From NCBI GenBank assembly GCA_034509495.1, contig CM067523.1, positions 18,758,379 to 18,822,378 of the forward strand: a DNA stretch of 64,000 bases. The letters run 5' to 3'. The notes under the pieces were generated by a model. It was not told the DNA's origin. It saw nothing but the letters and a program-made list of their open reading frames with translations, and did not search any database. Source of the stretch: Acestrorhynchus altus (taxonomy: Eukaryota; Chordata; Actinopteri; Characiformes; Acestrorhynchidae). The position numbers and the translations under genes are program-made. Positions 54,440-64,000 of this stretch are shown piece by piece (within the stretch, counting starts at the first letter, position 1; each line of letters starts with the position of its first letter).

Positions 54440-54560
54440 CCACCTTATGAGACTGGTTCCTCCCAAGGTTTCTTCATCCAGCTCTGAGATTTGTCTTTGT
54501 CACTGTCACCTTTTGGCTTGCTGACCAGGTGGGTTATGTCTTATCCTTCATGTGTTGTTA
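54440..54560 (+). repeat. Common fish GGTTCCTCCCAAGG-type repeat
   Basis: ACTGGTTCCTCCCAAGGTTT, CTTCATCCAGCTCTGAGA and CACTGTCACC, then TTGCTGACC. From memory this is a frequent teleost interspersed repeat; the ~57-bp satellite at 11.2-12.5 kb has related words. Confidence 0.55.
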
Positions 54561-55190
54561 ACCTTTAATTTATTTTTTGACTCTCTAAAGCTGCAGCCTA
54601 GGAGAATTAGAGAATTCAAGCCTTTTTATGTGAATGTTGACACTGATTTCAGAGTAGAATGAGCATATTAATCAAACGTAAACATAAAAAATTGAATATT
54701 TTATTTTGCATCTAATCAACATAACTTAGTATTTCTGCAACAGTACATTATTTATTGTAAATAAATGTCTCACATATAATATTATGCAACATTTCAAACT
54801 CATACACCCTTGTTTTTAGAAAGTAATATGTATAGCTAGAAGTTTATTATGTCTTATATATTAATGCCTAATTAAACACACCTTGCATGTTTAAGGTGAT
54901 GGCGACTGCACACTCCTGCAGACATTCACAACAAGACACACCCTGCAGGTATTTATAGCCTGATCATCCTTCTGCAATCTGCATCAATGCAATCTGCAGG
55001 AGCTTGACGTTACCACCTCCTTCACCATGCAAGGTGACTAACTGAGCTTATTGTCTGGTGAGCTTATTCTACAATCTAACAATAAGCCAAATAATGCCTC
55101 ATAAATATAAAATCATTCGCAAATGGATTTTAAATCTAATTTATTTTGTTAACTGCTTGGGATTATATATGGAATTGATTCATTTCATAA
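54561..55190. other. AT-rich DNA, no gene seen
   Basis: Nothing recognisable. Confidence 0.3.
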
Positions 55191-55199
55191 TAAAAAAGG

Positions 55200-55620
55200 T
55201 AAATGACAGAAGGAGATTTGTAAGAGTAAGCGCAGTGGGACGGCCAGACCAGGTTTATGATGTGCCTTTTGTGTGAATCGATGCTATCAAGTGGCAGCGC
55301 ATTAAAAGACAGGACAGAACACACACGGCCAGTTTTAAAGCATGGGGCTGCCACTGGATTAATGATCTGAGCTGCAAAAACTTGACTTTTGCTTGCATCA
55401 GGCAATCAATGGCGTCCAGCCAGGCAGATGTGGGGCGCGAGAGCAAGCTGGCTGGAGACAGGCACAGCTCGAACGGAGCGCGAAAGCACTAAAACGCCTC
55501 CATTTCTCAGCAAGACAGAGAGGCCGTCCTCTCCAAACAGACAAGGTGAAACTCGCTGAGGCCTGGGTTAACTGCTGCGGGATTTGGGGAGCAGAGTGAT
55601 TATGTCAATTTAGAGGATCG
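55200..55620. other. Candidate conserved non-coding block
   Basis: CGATGCTATCAAGTGGCAGC, GCATTAAAAGACAGG, CACTGGATTAATGATCTGAG and GGCAATCAATGGCG, followed by a CpG-containing part. Repeat-free. The frames inside are short and lack domains. Confidence 0.35.
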
Positions 55621-55624
55621 AACG

Positions 55625-56295
55625 GCTGCATCATCCACATCATCTTCATCGGCTCCTCCTTCAGCTGCGTGGTCTGGGTTAGCAAAACACAGATACACAG
55701 ACGTCACAGCAGCACTGAATCTTACAGACATGGAAGGTCAGGACCATTTAGTCTACTTGCACCATGGGTTTAACATTTGGGGGACCATTCAGGAACTGCA
55801 TGTGTGTAGTTTGGTCAACAGTACATGCTGAGCTGAGCCTCAAAACCATTTGTAAAAGCTGATGTTTAGTCCTGATGTGTACCTTAGAGCCCCTTCTATC
55901 ACACGGGGGAGACCTTGTTATTCTCACCCTCTTGACCACGGAGGCTGTGGTGTTGATGGGATTCAATCCTGATGCTATTCAAGCAAGCAGTGAGATAGTT
56001 GCACCACTCTAGAGATATGAAGCCATGTATGTTTCTTAGTCCAAGAAAGAAAAGGGAGGTACATTTACTGTGTTGTCATGTATCCCGTAATTTCACAACT
56101 CTTGGGTGGCCCTACGATCCAACTGCTGCTCACCAAGAGTGAGGCGATCTGCAGTTCAAATCCCAGCAAGGTTTAAATGCTCCATTGCCAAACGCCACCC
56201 AGTCTGAAGACACCATCAGGAGAGTAACCTGGAGGTGACAATTAAGAGGAGACTCCGACTAAACATTGTACACAATATTTAATGAAGTTCAGCTG
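55625..56295. other. Unassigned DNA with SINE-like word
   Basis: GCAGTTCAAATCCCAGC near 56151-56167 is B-box-like, but no A box or repeated body is visible. Confidence 0.3.
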
Positions 56296-56299
56296 CAGC

Positions 56300-56615
56300 T
56301 CCATCAGTCCATCCATCCATTTTCTGAGCCGCTTATTCCTGAATAGGGTCACGGGTGACCCGGTGCCCAGCTGACAACTTGCAAGGGCGGGAAACAACGC
56401 TAGACAGGGCGCTAGTCCATCATAGGGCACACACACACACATCCACACACTAAGGGCCACTTTAGAGTCACCAATTCACCTACCATGCATGTCTTTGGAC
56501 TGTGGGGGAAACCGGAGTACCCGGAGGAATCCCACGCCAACACGGGGAGAACATGCAAACTCCACACAGAAACTTCCCAGGTCGCCCCACCCAGGGATTG
56601 AACCCAGATCCTTCT
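56300..56615. mobile_element. Fish LINE-type 3' region
   Basis: CATCCATCCATTTTCTGAGC, CACTAAGGGCCACTTTAGAG and GCATGTCTTTGGACTGTGG, then CCGGAGTACCCGGAGGAATC and GAACATGCAAACTCCACACA. From memory this word order is one of the most common fish interspersed repeats. A fragment is at 18770-18840. Confidence 0.75.
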
Positions 56616-57115
56616 TGCTGTGCTGTGTTACTAATATTTATGAAGCTGAACTCAACAATTTGTTGTCTTCAACAAAGCTTAACCTAATTTTTTTAACAGA
56701 TTAGAAAGCGTAAGTTGAATTACTTAATGAGCTAAACACTGTTAACCCAACATTTGTATTTTAATTATCGTTAATCAGCCAAAAACACTGGCGGGGAGTT
56801 AACACTGCATTGCTCAGCCAGTGCTTCTAAAGCATTCATCAGTAACACCAGGCCCTCAACCATTATATGAATTGGAACTAAGTACCTAAAAGAGGGTAGC
56901 CTGGCAGAAAGCTTCACACTGACAGTGAGCAAATGGGGAAAGACACACCCACTATGCAAATAGATAATGTCATGAGCCAGTGGGAGAGGTGTGAGTACAC
57001 CCACACACAAAACAATAATGCTTAACCTAGTCTTCATCCACACTAATGCAGCTAGGTTGGGAAATGCGTATGTCTTTGGAGCGTTTGCTCGTTTGTCCAC
57101 ACTTCCACAGTTCCA
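56616..57115. other. Single-copy DNA, no gene seen
   Basis: The 117-codon minus frame at 56771-57124 has no domain I recognise. Confidence 0.3.
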
Positions 57116-57119
57116 ACAT

Positions 57120-57180
57120 GGCATTTACATTTGCGGCACATAGCAGACGCCCTTATCCAGATGTTAGGTAGTTAGAAGAG
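57120..57180. repeat. Fish SINE/LINE tail word
   Basis: GCATTTACATTTGCGGCAC, then ATAGCAGACGCCCTTATCCA, a widespread fish repeat word. Confidence 0.55.
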
Positions 57181-57239
57181 GCTCGAACCTGGAGGTTCCT
57201 CAAGCTTAAATGCTGTCGAAAACAAATCGACAACAACAT

Positions 57240-57705
57240 TCAGTTTAAACCTTTAATGAGTTGAATGCTCTTGAACAAGATGGTCTTTAGTCTGTATTTC
57301 AAGACAGCGAGTGACTCCCGGGGGAAATTCCTGCCACCGCTTTGGTTCCAGGACAGAAAAGAGTCTGGATGCTTGTCTTCTGTGCATCTTGAGGGAGGGT
57401 GGGTTAAGCCGAGCTGCACTTGATTCTCCAAGGGCTCTTGGTACAGATCGAGTTTTGACCATTGACATCAGGTTTAGAGGGCTGGTCCAGTTTTAGCTTT
57501 GTAGGCCAGTAACAAGGTTTTGAATCAGATGTTCAGCTACTGAGAGCCAATGAAGAGAAACGCAGCAGAGGAGTTACATGACTGAGTTTGGGAACTTTGA
57601 AGATGAGCCGTGCCGCTGCATTTTGGATGAGTTGCAAGGGCCTGATGGCAGAACCCATGGTCACCATGTTTACTGCAGTAGGTGTTTTGATTTCAGGTTC
57701 AGTTG
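57240..57705 (-). mobile_element. LINE C-terminal coding relic
   Basis: Minus frames read PLQLIQNAAARLIFKVPK, then SHVTPLLR, and further on SLAVLKYRLKTILF. These are the successive blocks near the C terminus of fish LINE reverse-transcriptase proteins. The blocks lie in different frames with stops between them. Confidence 0.7.
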
Positions 57706-57889
57706 AACTGTGTACTGGCTGCTTTTTGGTGTGTGAAACGGACCGTTTTGAGTTCACTGAGTTCAGTGGGTATCTCGTACCATGTAAACGTGGCCAATGA
57801 TATGAGTCATACACTTACTGTTCACCTTTTCCTTTTTTTTTTTGACTCAATGATCCTGAAAAATGATCACACTCAAAATAGTTGAGAAA

Positions 57890-58200
57890 CACATCTGTTT
57901 TACATCTGTCTTCCCGTCTTGTCTTTTTTGCCCCTTTTGCTTCTGAGCATGTGTAGTCTCGTGGTTAACCCTGCCCCTTCATTTCCCAGCTCCAGGTGTG
58001 GTTAATGTTGTCCCTGTATTTGACACTTTGCTTCGGTCTGTCCTTGTCAGTCCTTTGTTGTGGTAGTTGCTGTTGATTTAAGCATCTTGTACCTTTTTTG
58101 TGTAGTTTTTCTGGTGTCGGTTGGTTAGTTTCAAAATCATTATCTGTCTGTATCCATGGTGTGTTTTCTTTAGTTTAATAAGTCCTAAACCTCATGATGT
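57890..58200 (+). mobile_element. Possible worn LTR
   Basis: CT- and GT-rich body similar in style to the LTR at 53327 (CCAGCTCCAGGTGTGG, CGGTCTGTCCTTGTCAGTCC, GATTTAAGCATC). No ends or duplication found. Confidence 0.3.
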
Positions 58201-58389
58201 ACATTAACCTTTAAAACCCTTTTATTCACCAAAAACGTAGAAACGTATGTACACATACACCACATGTTTTGATCAAAAATTCCTTGTACCTACATTTTGT
58301 ATTAAAGACTCTTAACATTTCATGAGTTTTTTTTTTTTTTTTTGAGATTTACAACAATATTATTAATAATAATAAGAGCAGATATACTT

Positions 58390-58705
58390 ATAAATAAAAA
58401 ATAAAAAAAAACTAAATGTCCTTTATTTTTTTTTGTTATTCATATATGTATCAGTATTATCCTTTTTTAGGACTTTTTCTGAACATCTGTACACTGTCTG
58501 AGCAAAGGAAGAGAGCTAACAGCCCCATTCCTTCTCATTTCCCTCTAAAAGTCAATATCTGAGTCTGTGATGTCATCAGCCCCGCCCCCTCTCTCTGATC
58601 AGTCAGAGTCTGTATGCAGGTTGAGTATGCACACATGGACAGAGCAGTAAACATGCACTGGAATCTCATTTGACATTTAAACTGGGATTTAATTCAGTTT
58701 GAAAT
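58390..58705 (-). mobile_element. Family X copy 7
   Basis: ACTAAATGTCCTTTATTT, then GTGATGTCATCAGCCCCGCC, CTCTGATCAGTCAGAGTCTG, GCAGGTTGAGTATGCACACA and GCAGTAAACATGCACTGGAA. A (TA)n and T-run follow at 58734-58794. Confidence 0.7.
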
Positions 58706-58728
58706 GAAGTTGGCTTAACTTTACATTT

Positions 58729-58733
<5 letters not shown>

Positions 58734-58771
<38 letters not shown>

Positions 58772-58794
58772 TTTTATTTTTTTTTTTTTTTTTT
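58734..58794. repeat. (TA)n and poly-T tract
   Basis: About 16 TA units followed by a T-rich stretch. Confidence 0.95.
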
Positions 58795-58919
58795 GTAAAC
58801 TGTCAAAGAAACAGCTTCAATAACAACCTTCTTCTGGCACATCATTCATTCAGACAACACCTCCCACCTCCTTTTTTACTCTAAAAATTCCAATATTTCA
58901 CACTGAATACATTTCAGTG

Positions 58920-59215
58920 GTTCTCCGTCCCATTTTTAGTGGACAGGTGGGTGTTCTTTCCACCCTTGAGTTAGAGGGTGAAAATTGCGCTCCTCTCTGA
59001 GGGATAGAGCTAATCATGCAGGAGGTGAACGTGTTTACCGCCCGCTCAATGTCGCTCGGGATAAATAGATTGCAAATCAGACTGCAAGTCACATTCCATC
59101 GAGTGTGTGCTGAGATGTCACACTGTCGGATGGAGGGGCTGATCTCCTTTCAGGCTGAACGACCTGAATTTAGCCATCCTGCCTTCATTTGCTCTTCGGT
59201 CTAAGCTTGACATAT
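58920..59215. other. Candidate conserved non-coding block
   Basis: Repeat-free, CpG-containing: GAGCTAATCATGCAGG, GTTTACCGCCCGCTCAATGT, GGATAAATAGATTGC and CCTGAATTTAGCCATCC. Conservation is inference. Confidence 0.33.
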
Positions 59216-59479
59216 TGCTTTTGCTTACACTGGAAAAAAAAAAGTCCCTTCAATCAGAAATGGTCCAGAAACTATTATATACAAAATAGAGATCTGTAAA
59301 TTGGTCCAGATCTCAGTTGACCTCTGCTAGGTCCACCCATAGATGTTATTTTGTAGCTGGTGTCAGTAATTAGGACAGTGATTGGAAAATACAACAGTTT
59401 CACATCTGTTATATTGATGAGTTTCCTCCCATTAACGACTCACTTCAGAACCTTCTCACAACAATTCTATTCAATTAAG

Positions 59480-59610
59480 GTCAGGACTTAAACATTAACT
59501 ACAAAACCTTGAGAGGAACCAAGGCTCAAGAGGGGAACCCGTCCTCCTCTGATCGACACCGGAGACATAAAGCACAAAGAGGAGTAAAATAATAAAGAAC
59601 TATAGCTGAT
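59480..59610 (-). repeat. Common fish repeat, reverse copy
   Basis: AAACCTTGAGAGGAACCAAG, then GCTCAAGAGGGGAACCCGTC. The reverse complement gives CTTGGTTCCTCTCAAGG, related to 54440-54560 and to the ~57-bp satellite. Confidence 0.6.
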
Positions 59611-59824
59611 AGTGAGAGCAGGCTGCGTATGTTCGAGAATGAATTATGAGAGAATGCAAGTGAGTGTAGGATACCAGCTCATTGTTAATATGAACGTCCA
59701 GCAGGGGCAGCTCTGGACATGGGAGGGAGAGCGAGAAAGAAATAGGCAAGCATAGATATACTGGTGAACAGCCTGTAAAGGGGATTGTCCGGTGGGAACC
59801 GCAGTTGTGAACGGACACCATTAA

Positions 59825-60395
59825 TCAGTGCAGCGCAAAAAGACGGTCTGTAAAGAAGAGATTGAACTCACGGACAAATGTCCTAACATCTTTTGAATTT
59901 GATGATATAATTCCGAACTCATTGGTCCACCAATGGTGGCAAGATGTCCTGGCACAGATGCAGCAAAACAGATGCAAATCATGATACTACCGCCACCACG
60001 TTTCACAGATGGGATAGTGTTTATACGCTTGAATGCAGTGTTTTCCTTTCCCCGAGCACTCCTCGTTTAAACCTAAAAGATCCACAAAAGACTCTTCCCG
60101 TAGCCTCGTGGCTAGTCCATGTGATCTTTAGCAATCTGTAGATGGGCATCGAAGACCTTTTTGGAGAGCAGCAGCTTTGTCCTCTCAACCCTGCAATGCA
60201 CACCGGTGTTGTTGAGTGTTCTCCTGATGGTGGACTCATTAGCCAATGTGAGAAAGGCCTTTAGTTGTTTAGAAGTTCCACTGGATTCCTTTGTGAATCC
60301 TGATTGACTCCCATTGATTGAAATCATCTGAATCTGGTTAAGTATTAGATTTTGGCAGAAATAGAGAAAATTTGAATGGGTTCACAAAGGTCTAA
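59825..60395 (-). mobile_element. Tc1-like relic
   Basis: The minus frame has KRGGGSIMI, FAASVPGHLA and PMSSELYHQI, homologous to the relic at 53690-54425. Further upstream in element sense lies ACATTGGCTAATGAGTCCAC, as in GGCTAATGTTAATGTTC of that copy. Stops and shifts are frequent. Confidence 0.75.
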
Positions 60396-60424
60396 AATTA
60401 CAGTGGATGGATGGATAGATGGAT

Positions 60425-60431
<7 letters not shown>

Positions 60432-60469
<38 letters not shown>
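60432..60469. repeat. (GA)n microsatellite
   Basis: GA run with one AA interruption; GGAT units precede it at 60405-60428. Confidence 0.94.
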
Positions 60470-60470
<1 letters not shown>

Positions 60471-61265
60471 TGTCTATGACAGTTTCAGCCCAGTGTACTG
60501 GAAGGATCTGGAATGCTAAAGTGCTCCAGGTGTGGATGGCTCTGACTCGGCAACATGACAGGAAAAAAAGAGGATGGGAAAGAGAGCGAAATACCTGAGT
60601 GTGTGAACAGCAGGCCAGACACGAACGAGTGCCTCGCGTCTGCGACCCTGCTGCTTTCCCTCTTGTCAGCGCGTGGTGTATTTTCTCTCTTTTCATGTCC
60701 GTGTGTCTACAGTGGAGCTGTGCGGCTTTCAGAGCCCAGCATGAGAGCATTTGATATTCATGGAGAAGAAAAGGAGGGAAAGAGGGAGCAGCTCTAGCCG
60801 AGACGGAGCGCGATGCATAAGATTACGCAGTAATTATACGGCACAAGAAGCAGTCATATAGCACAAGAGTACACACCGAACACACACACACACATCCATA
60901 CACATAGATACACAAACACAGAGGAGGCAGTAATGTCTCCGAGCTCATGGTCTCCATCTGCCCATCATCTGGAATAATATGAGTTCAGAGAGACACACAC
61001 TGCGGCCTATACTAACAAACAGCGGCGGGAAAGCAAACAGTTCTTGAATGCTAAGTAGACTCCCAGTTGTTGCCTAAAAACTCCTAAAGTGATACTTCTT
61101 TATGCAATATTGTAGAGTTTTCTGAGTTTGTACAAACACAGTCAGTCAGTCAAGACACGTTGGTTGATTTGGTCCAGAATTTCTGAGTTTTAAAGTGTTT
61201 GTTTGGTCCGCGTGAGAAAAATAAATAAATTAATAAATATAAAAATAAACAAACAACAAAGACAA
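60470..61265. other. Single-copy DNA, no gene seen
   Basis: CpG words near 60595-60655 and 60798-60845. The frame at 60555-60797 has no known domain. Confidence 0.3.
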
Positions 61266-61269
61266 CATT

Positions 61270-61400
61270 TTGAGAAATATTTGATCAAAACATGCTCAAT
61301 TTCATAGAAATTCTCTAATTTTTTACGTCTCAAATGAAGACATATTTGAGTAGCCTAGGATCTCCTGAAGATAATAATATCTGGTATGTGTAGCTCCTTT
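61270..61400 (+). mobile_element. Family X distal fragment
   Basis: GATCAAAACATGCTCAATTT, ACGTCTCAAATGAAGACATA and TTGAGTAGCCTAGGATCTCC are the distal words of family X in plus sense. Confidence 0.6.
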
Positions 61401-61842
61401 TAAGTGCTTTTCTATTTTTTGGCGAATAGAAATAACATCAAAATCTGAAAATAGCTCACAGAATTTGATGAGTGTTATGAAGATTAAATTGATGGCTGAA
61501 AGAAGAGGGTGGGATTGTTTTGGTTGTAATAAACTACATAAATAAATAAAAATAATAATAACAATAATAATAATACGCTACTGGTTTCTCCAAAATTACC
61601 TACTGTACTTTTGATAAACCGTGGAACCACTATGTTCTAATTGGTGGGGTATATAAGCTATTTCCTATAGGACAGCCTTGTAGCTTCAGAAGCAAACTAT
61701 GATAAATATGTCTTGGGGAGGAGAAACGCTAAAAAAGAGAATATATGGTGCACTTATTATTGCTTTAAATGTGCTGATTGTGGTCACTGAGTCCTGTCTC
61801 TTTACAAATTAATAATCAATTTATAATACAAGGCTGAATAAT

Positions 61843-61845
<3 letters not shown>

Positions 61846-61883
<38 letters not shown>
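61846..61883. repeat. (GA)n microsatellite
   Basis: About 18 GA units. The flanking DNA (61400-62230) is AT-rich without a gene. Confidence 0.96.
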
Positions 61884-61886
<3 letters not shown>

Positions 61887-62236
61887 TATATGGGGGGCTG
61901 CTTCTTTGGCCTCTTTTATCAAAAGATAAGTAGTATTGATTTACTTCAAAGCAGAGAAAAGTATTGGACGTACGAGCTGACATGTAATAATCTCTGCCTA
62001 ATCTATGATGCCCATGGAGCTACTTGAGACTCGGCTGAAAGCACTGCATTGTTTCTCTTGTTTCTCAATTTGTTTGAATCATAGGATCAGAATGGAAGAG
62101 GCGATGAATGCGTTTGCACAAACCCACAAACCATACTGGACAGCTCAGCACTCTGCTCACCATTAGTGTGTGGGATCAAACTAATGCAGGTTAATTAACT
62201 ACTTCAACAAAAACTTGATTTTAAAAACCAATATAC

Positions 62237-62435
62237 CTCACTGTATATCACAATACCTACATTTAGAGTTATTAATATTCACCCTAATGAGAGACTGTAG
62301 CTCCTCCTCCTCAGTGTATATCACAATACCTACATTTACAGTGTTATTAATATTCACCCTAATGAGAGACTGTAGCTCCTCCTCCTCAGTGTATATCACA
62401 ATACCTACATTTAGAGTTATTAATATTCACCCTGA
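62237..62435. repeat. 73-75 bp tandem repeat, 2.7 copies
   Basis: GTATATCACAATACCTACAT begins at 62243, 62316 and 62391, each followed by TTATTAATATTCACCCT; two units also contain GAGAGACTGTAGCTCCTCCT. Unit two carries a 2-bp expansion. The frame through it (62215-62457) is repetitive and not a gene. Confidence 0.93.
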
Positions 62436-62539
62436 GACTAATATTTTTATTAATTAACTGATAGTAACTGATTGTAAACCTCCTTTTCAGCAATTTTCTT
62501 TTTACTGACTATAAACAACAGTGCTTTCTATGCAGTGAC

Positions 62540-62880
62540 ACTGGAATCATTTCAGTCCATAGCTTCTTTCCAGCAGACATTCAGGTCTCAGAGAAGCAAG
62601 AGCACCTGCTGCCAACCAGACTGTTCGACTGCAACATGCGACCCAGGCTGGCGACGAAGAGATTTCTCTGAGGAGATAAATGCGCCTGGCCTGACGGCGG
62701 GAAAACACATCAAGGTCCTAATTCAGGCAGGCGGAGAGTACAGCCTTGAGCGAAAACGAGGCCCTACATATCAATTCAAAAGCATAATAAATGCTGTGTA
62801 TTAAGTGATAGAGCACTTATTAGGGAAGGAATAACGCATTCAGCGGAGTAGCACGTCTATGGTAATGGGAAGGAAAAAAA
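62540..62880. other. Candidate conserved non-coding block
   Basis: Repeat-free with CCTGACGGCGGGAAAACAC, AAAGCATAATAAATGCTG and TAAGTGATAGAGCAC. The 89-codon frame at 62535-62804 opens without ATG and has no known domain; a real exon cannot be fully excluded. Confidence 0.33.
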
Positions 62881-62989
62881 ATCTCTTGGCTTTTTCGCTG
62901 CTTAAGTAGGAAAGAGGATTCATTGGAAGCTGTCAGTGTGAAAAAGGAAAGGGGGGAAAAAAGTGGACTAATTGGCCTGATGTGTTGTG

Positions 62990-63450
62990 CTGTCTTCAGA
63001 AGTCTCCATTTTCCACAGGGTTATTTATCAATCCAGACGACAGGCTGAGAGCCTGCTGCAATTGTCACAGATTAATTTACAGCTCGAGAGCCCTTTGCTG
63101 CATACTCAGAGTATACCGGCCTGCCAGCCACTAACATAATTATTTCTCGATTACTGATTTGTTTTGTGCTGTGCGGGCCGAGCCTCTGAATTTACAGCCA
63201 CTGGCCAGATGTTACCATAAAGCCCTTAATGTTTCAGTGATGGACAGGAATTAATGGGGCCTGACAGGATTATTGGCTCAAATGAAACACTGAGTCAAAA
63301 CTAAATGGATGATGCTAGTTATTGATGATTGCTGGTATTGGTACATATAACACACACAAACCCTCATGTCCTCGGGAAAAAAGACCCCAGAGCAGCTTGT
63401 AATGACATCAAGCAAATCAATCGAATGCAAATCAGCCAGGAATTAAACAG
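62990..63450. other. Candidate conserved non-coding block
   Basis: Long repeat-free stretch with TTATTTATCAATCCAG, CACAGATTAATTTACAGC, ACATAATTATTTCTCGATTA, GACAGGAATTAATGGGGCC, CATCAAGCAAATCAATCG and GCATAATCAGCATTTAAC. Many TAAT-type words and no open frame: the pattern of a developmental enhancer. Conservation is inference. Confidence 0.42.
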
Positions 63451-63454
63451 CATA

Positions 63455-64000
63455 ATCAGCATTTAACTTTGAGAATCCTCGGTCAGTTTTATTTGTTGTT
63501 TGTTTGTACTCGTTCAGCAATAGTTACAATGTATGATATTATATATTTTGCCTTCATTTGAGATGTAAAAAAAAAAAAATCAAGAGAATTTTGGTTTGGT
63601 TTTGTTTTGATGAAAAATTTACTTTTTATTTAATTTATTTTATTTCCTTTTATTTAATTTAATTTACTTTAGAAATTAAAAATTTAGAAATTGAAAATTG
63701 GAAATTGATCATCCAGAGTGTTTCTGAGGTGTTTCTGAGTTATTTGTTATAATTCTATTGAAAAGGCTATTTTTAACATTAAGATGCTCTTGAAAATGCT
63801 GGACAGAGGTCAAAAAATGAACAACTAAACCTTAGTTTACAAAACCGTTATTGGTTTATGTGCCATTTTTATACCTTCCCGTGACTTATTCTCAATATAT
63901 AAGTGTGAGATCTATATCTACATCCAGGTCCATGATGTCCCCTCTCTGTATGCAGGTTGAGCATGTAGACGTGGACAGAGCAGTAAACATGCACTGGAAG
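63455..64000 (-). mobile_element. Family X copy 8, cut by window end
   Basis: CTCGGTCAG, CCTTCATTTGAGATGT and TGATCATCCAGAGTG, then ATGCAGGTTGAGCATGTAGA and CAGTAAACATGCACTGGAAG at the very end. The part with the GC box and TATA word is shortened near 63930. Confidence 0.65.

Noticed and set aside
1..64000. An undescribed defence or gene system
   Set aside because: No gene cluster, operon-like order or effector-type domain is present; everything readable is repeat history or possible non-coding regulation.

Overview
This window looks like intergenic or intronic DNA from a bony fish. The evidence is the content: dense CA, GA, ATT and GATA microsatellites, many decayed Tc1-like DNA transposons, tRNA-derived SINEs, 5'-truncated fish-type LINE ends, LTR-like blocks and degenerate telomere-like minisatellites. 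An otophysan (catfish or characin relatives) is my guess from the repeat types, not something the sequence proves. No complete gene and no RNA gene can be supported. The longest open frames run through microsatellites, transposon relics or non-coding blocks, and several of the frames open with GTG, TTG or CTG rather than ATG.

Layout. 1-8.5 kb: a TA-flanked foldback MITE, a broken multicopy fish ORF, a telomere-like array (about 2.3-3.57 kb) split by a LINE end, decayed Tc1 copies and tetranucleotide arrays. 8.5-12.7 kb: a GAGTGAGATT-type minisatellite in two halves, then a degenerate satellite of about 57 bp over 1.35 kb. 13-32 kb: microsatellites, three large palindromic repeats (family P), several Tc1 relics, LINE ends, a 502-bp Tc1 derivative with exact TA target sites, and one possible coding exon on the minus strand near 26.9 kb. 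32-48 kb: mostly single-copy AT-rich DNA with SINEs, further copies of family P, and copies of a dispersed repeat (family X) that carries CCAAT, TATA and AATAAA signals. 48-54.5 kb: two LTR-like elements, a three-unit low-copy repeat, and a tandem duplication in which one copy still shows the empty site of an LTR insertion. 54.5-64 kb: LINE and Tc1 relics, family X copies, a 74-bp triplication, and single-copy blocks that resemble conserved non-coding elements.

No genes act together here. What can be read is the history of the repeats: at least eight family X copies and eight family P copies, nested insertions giving relative ages, and single-copy blocks whose composition resembles enhancers in gene deserts. 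Calling those blocks conserved is inference that only alignment can test. Family names that rely on recall of fish repeat consensus sequences are marked as such.
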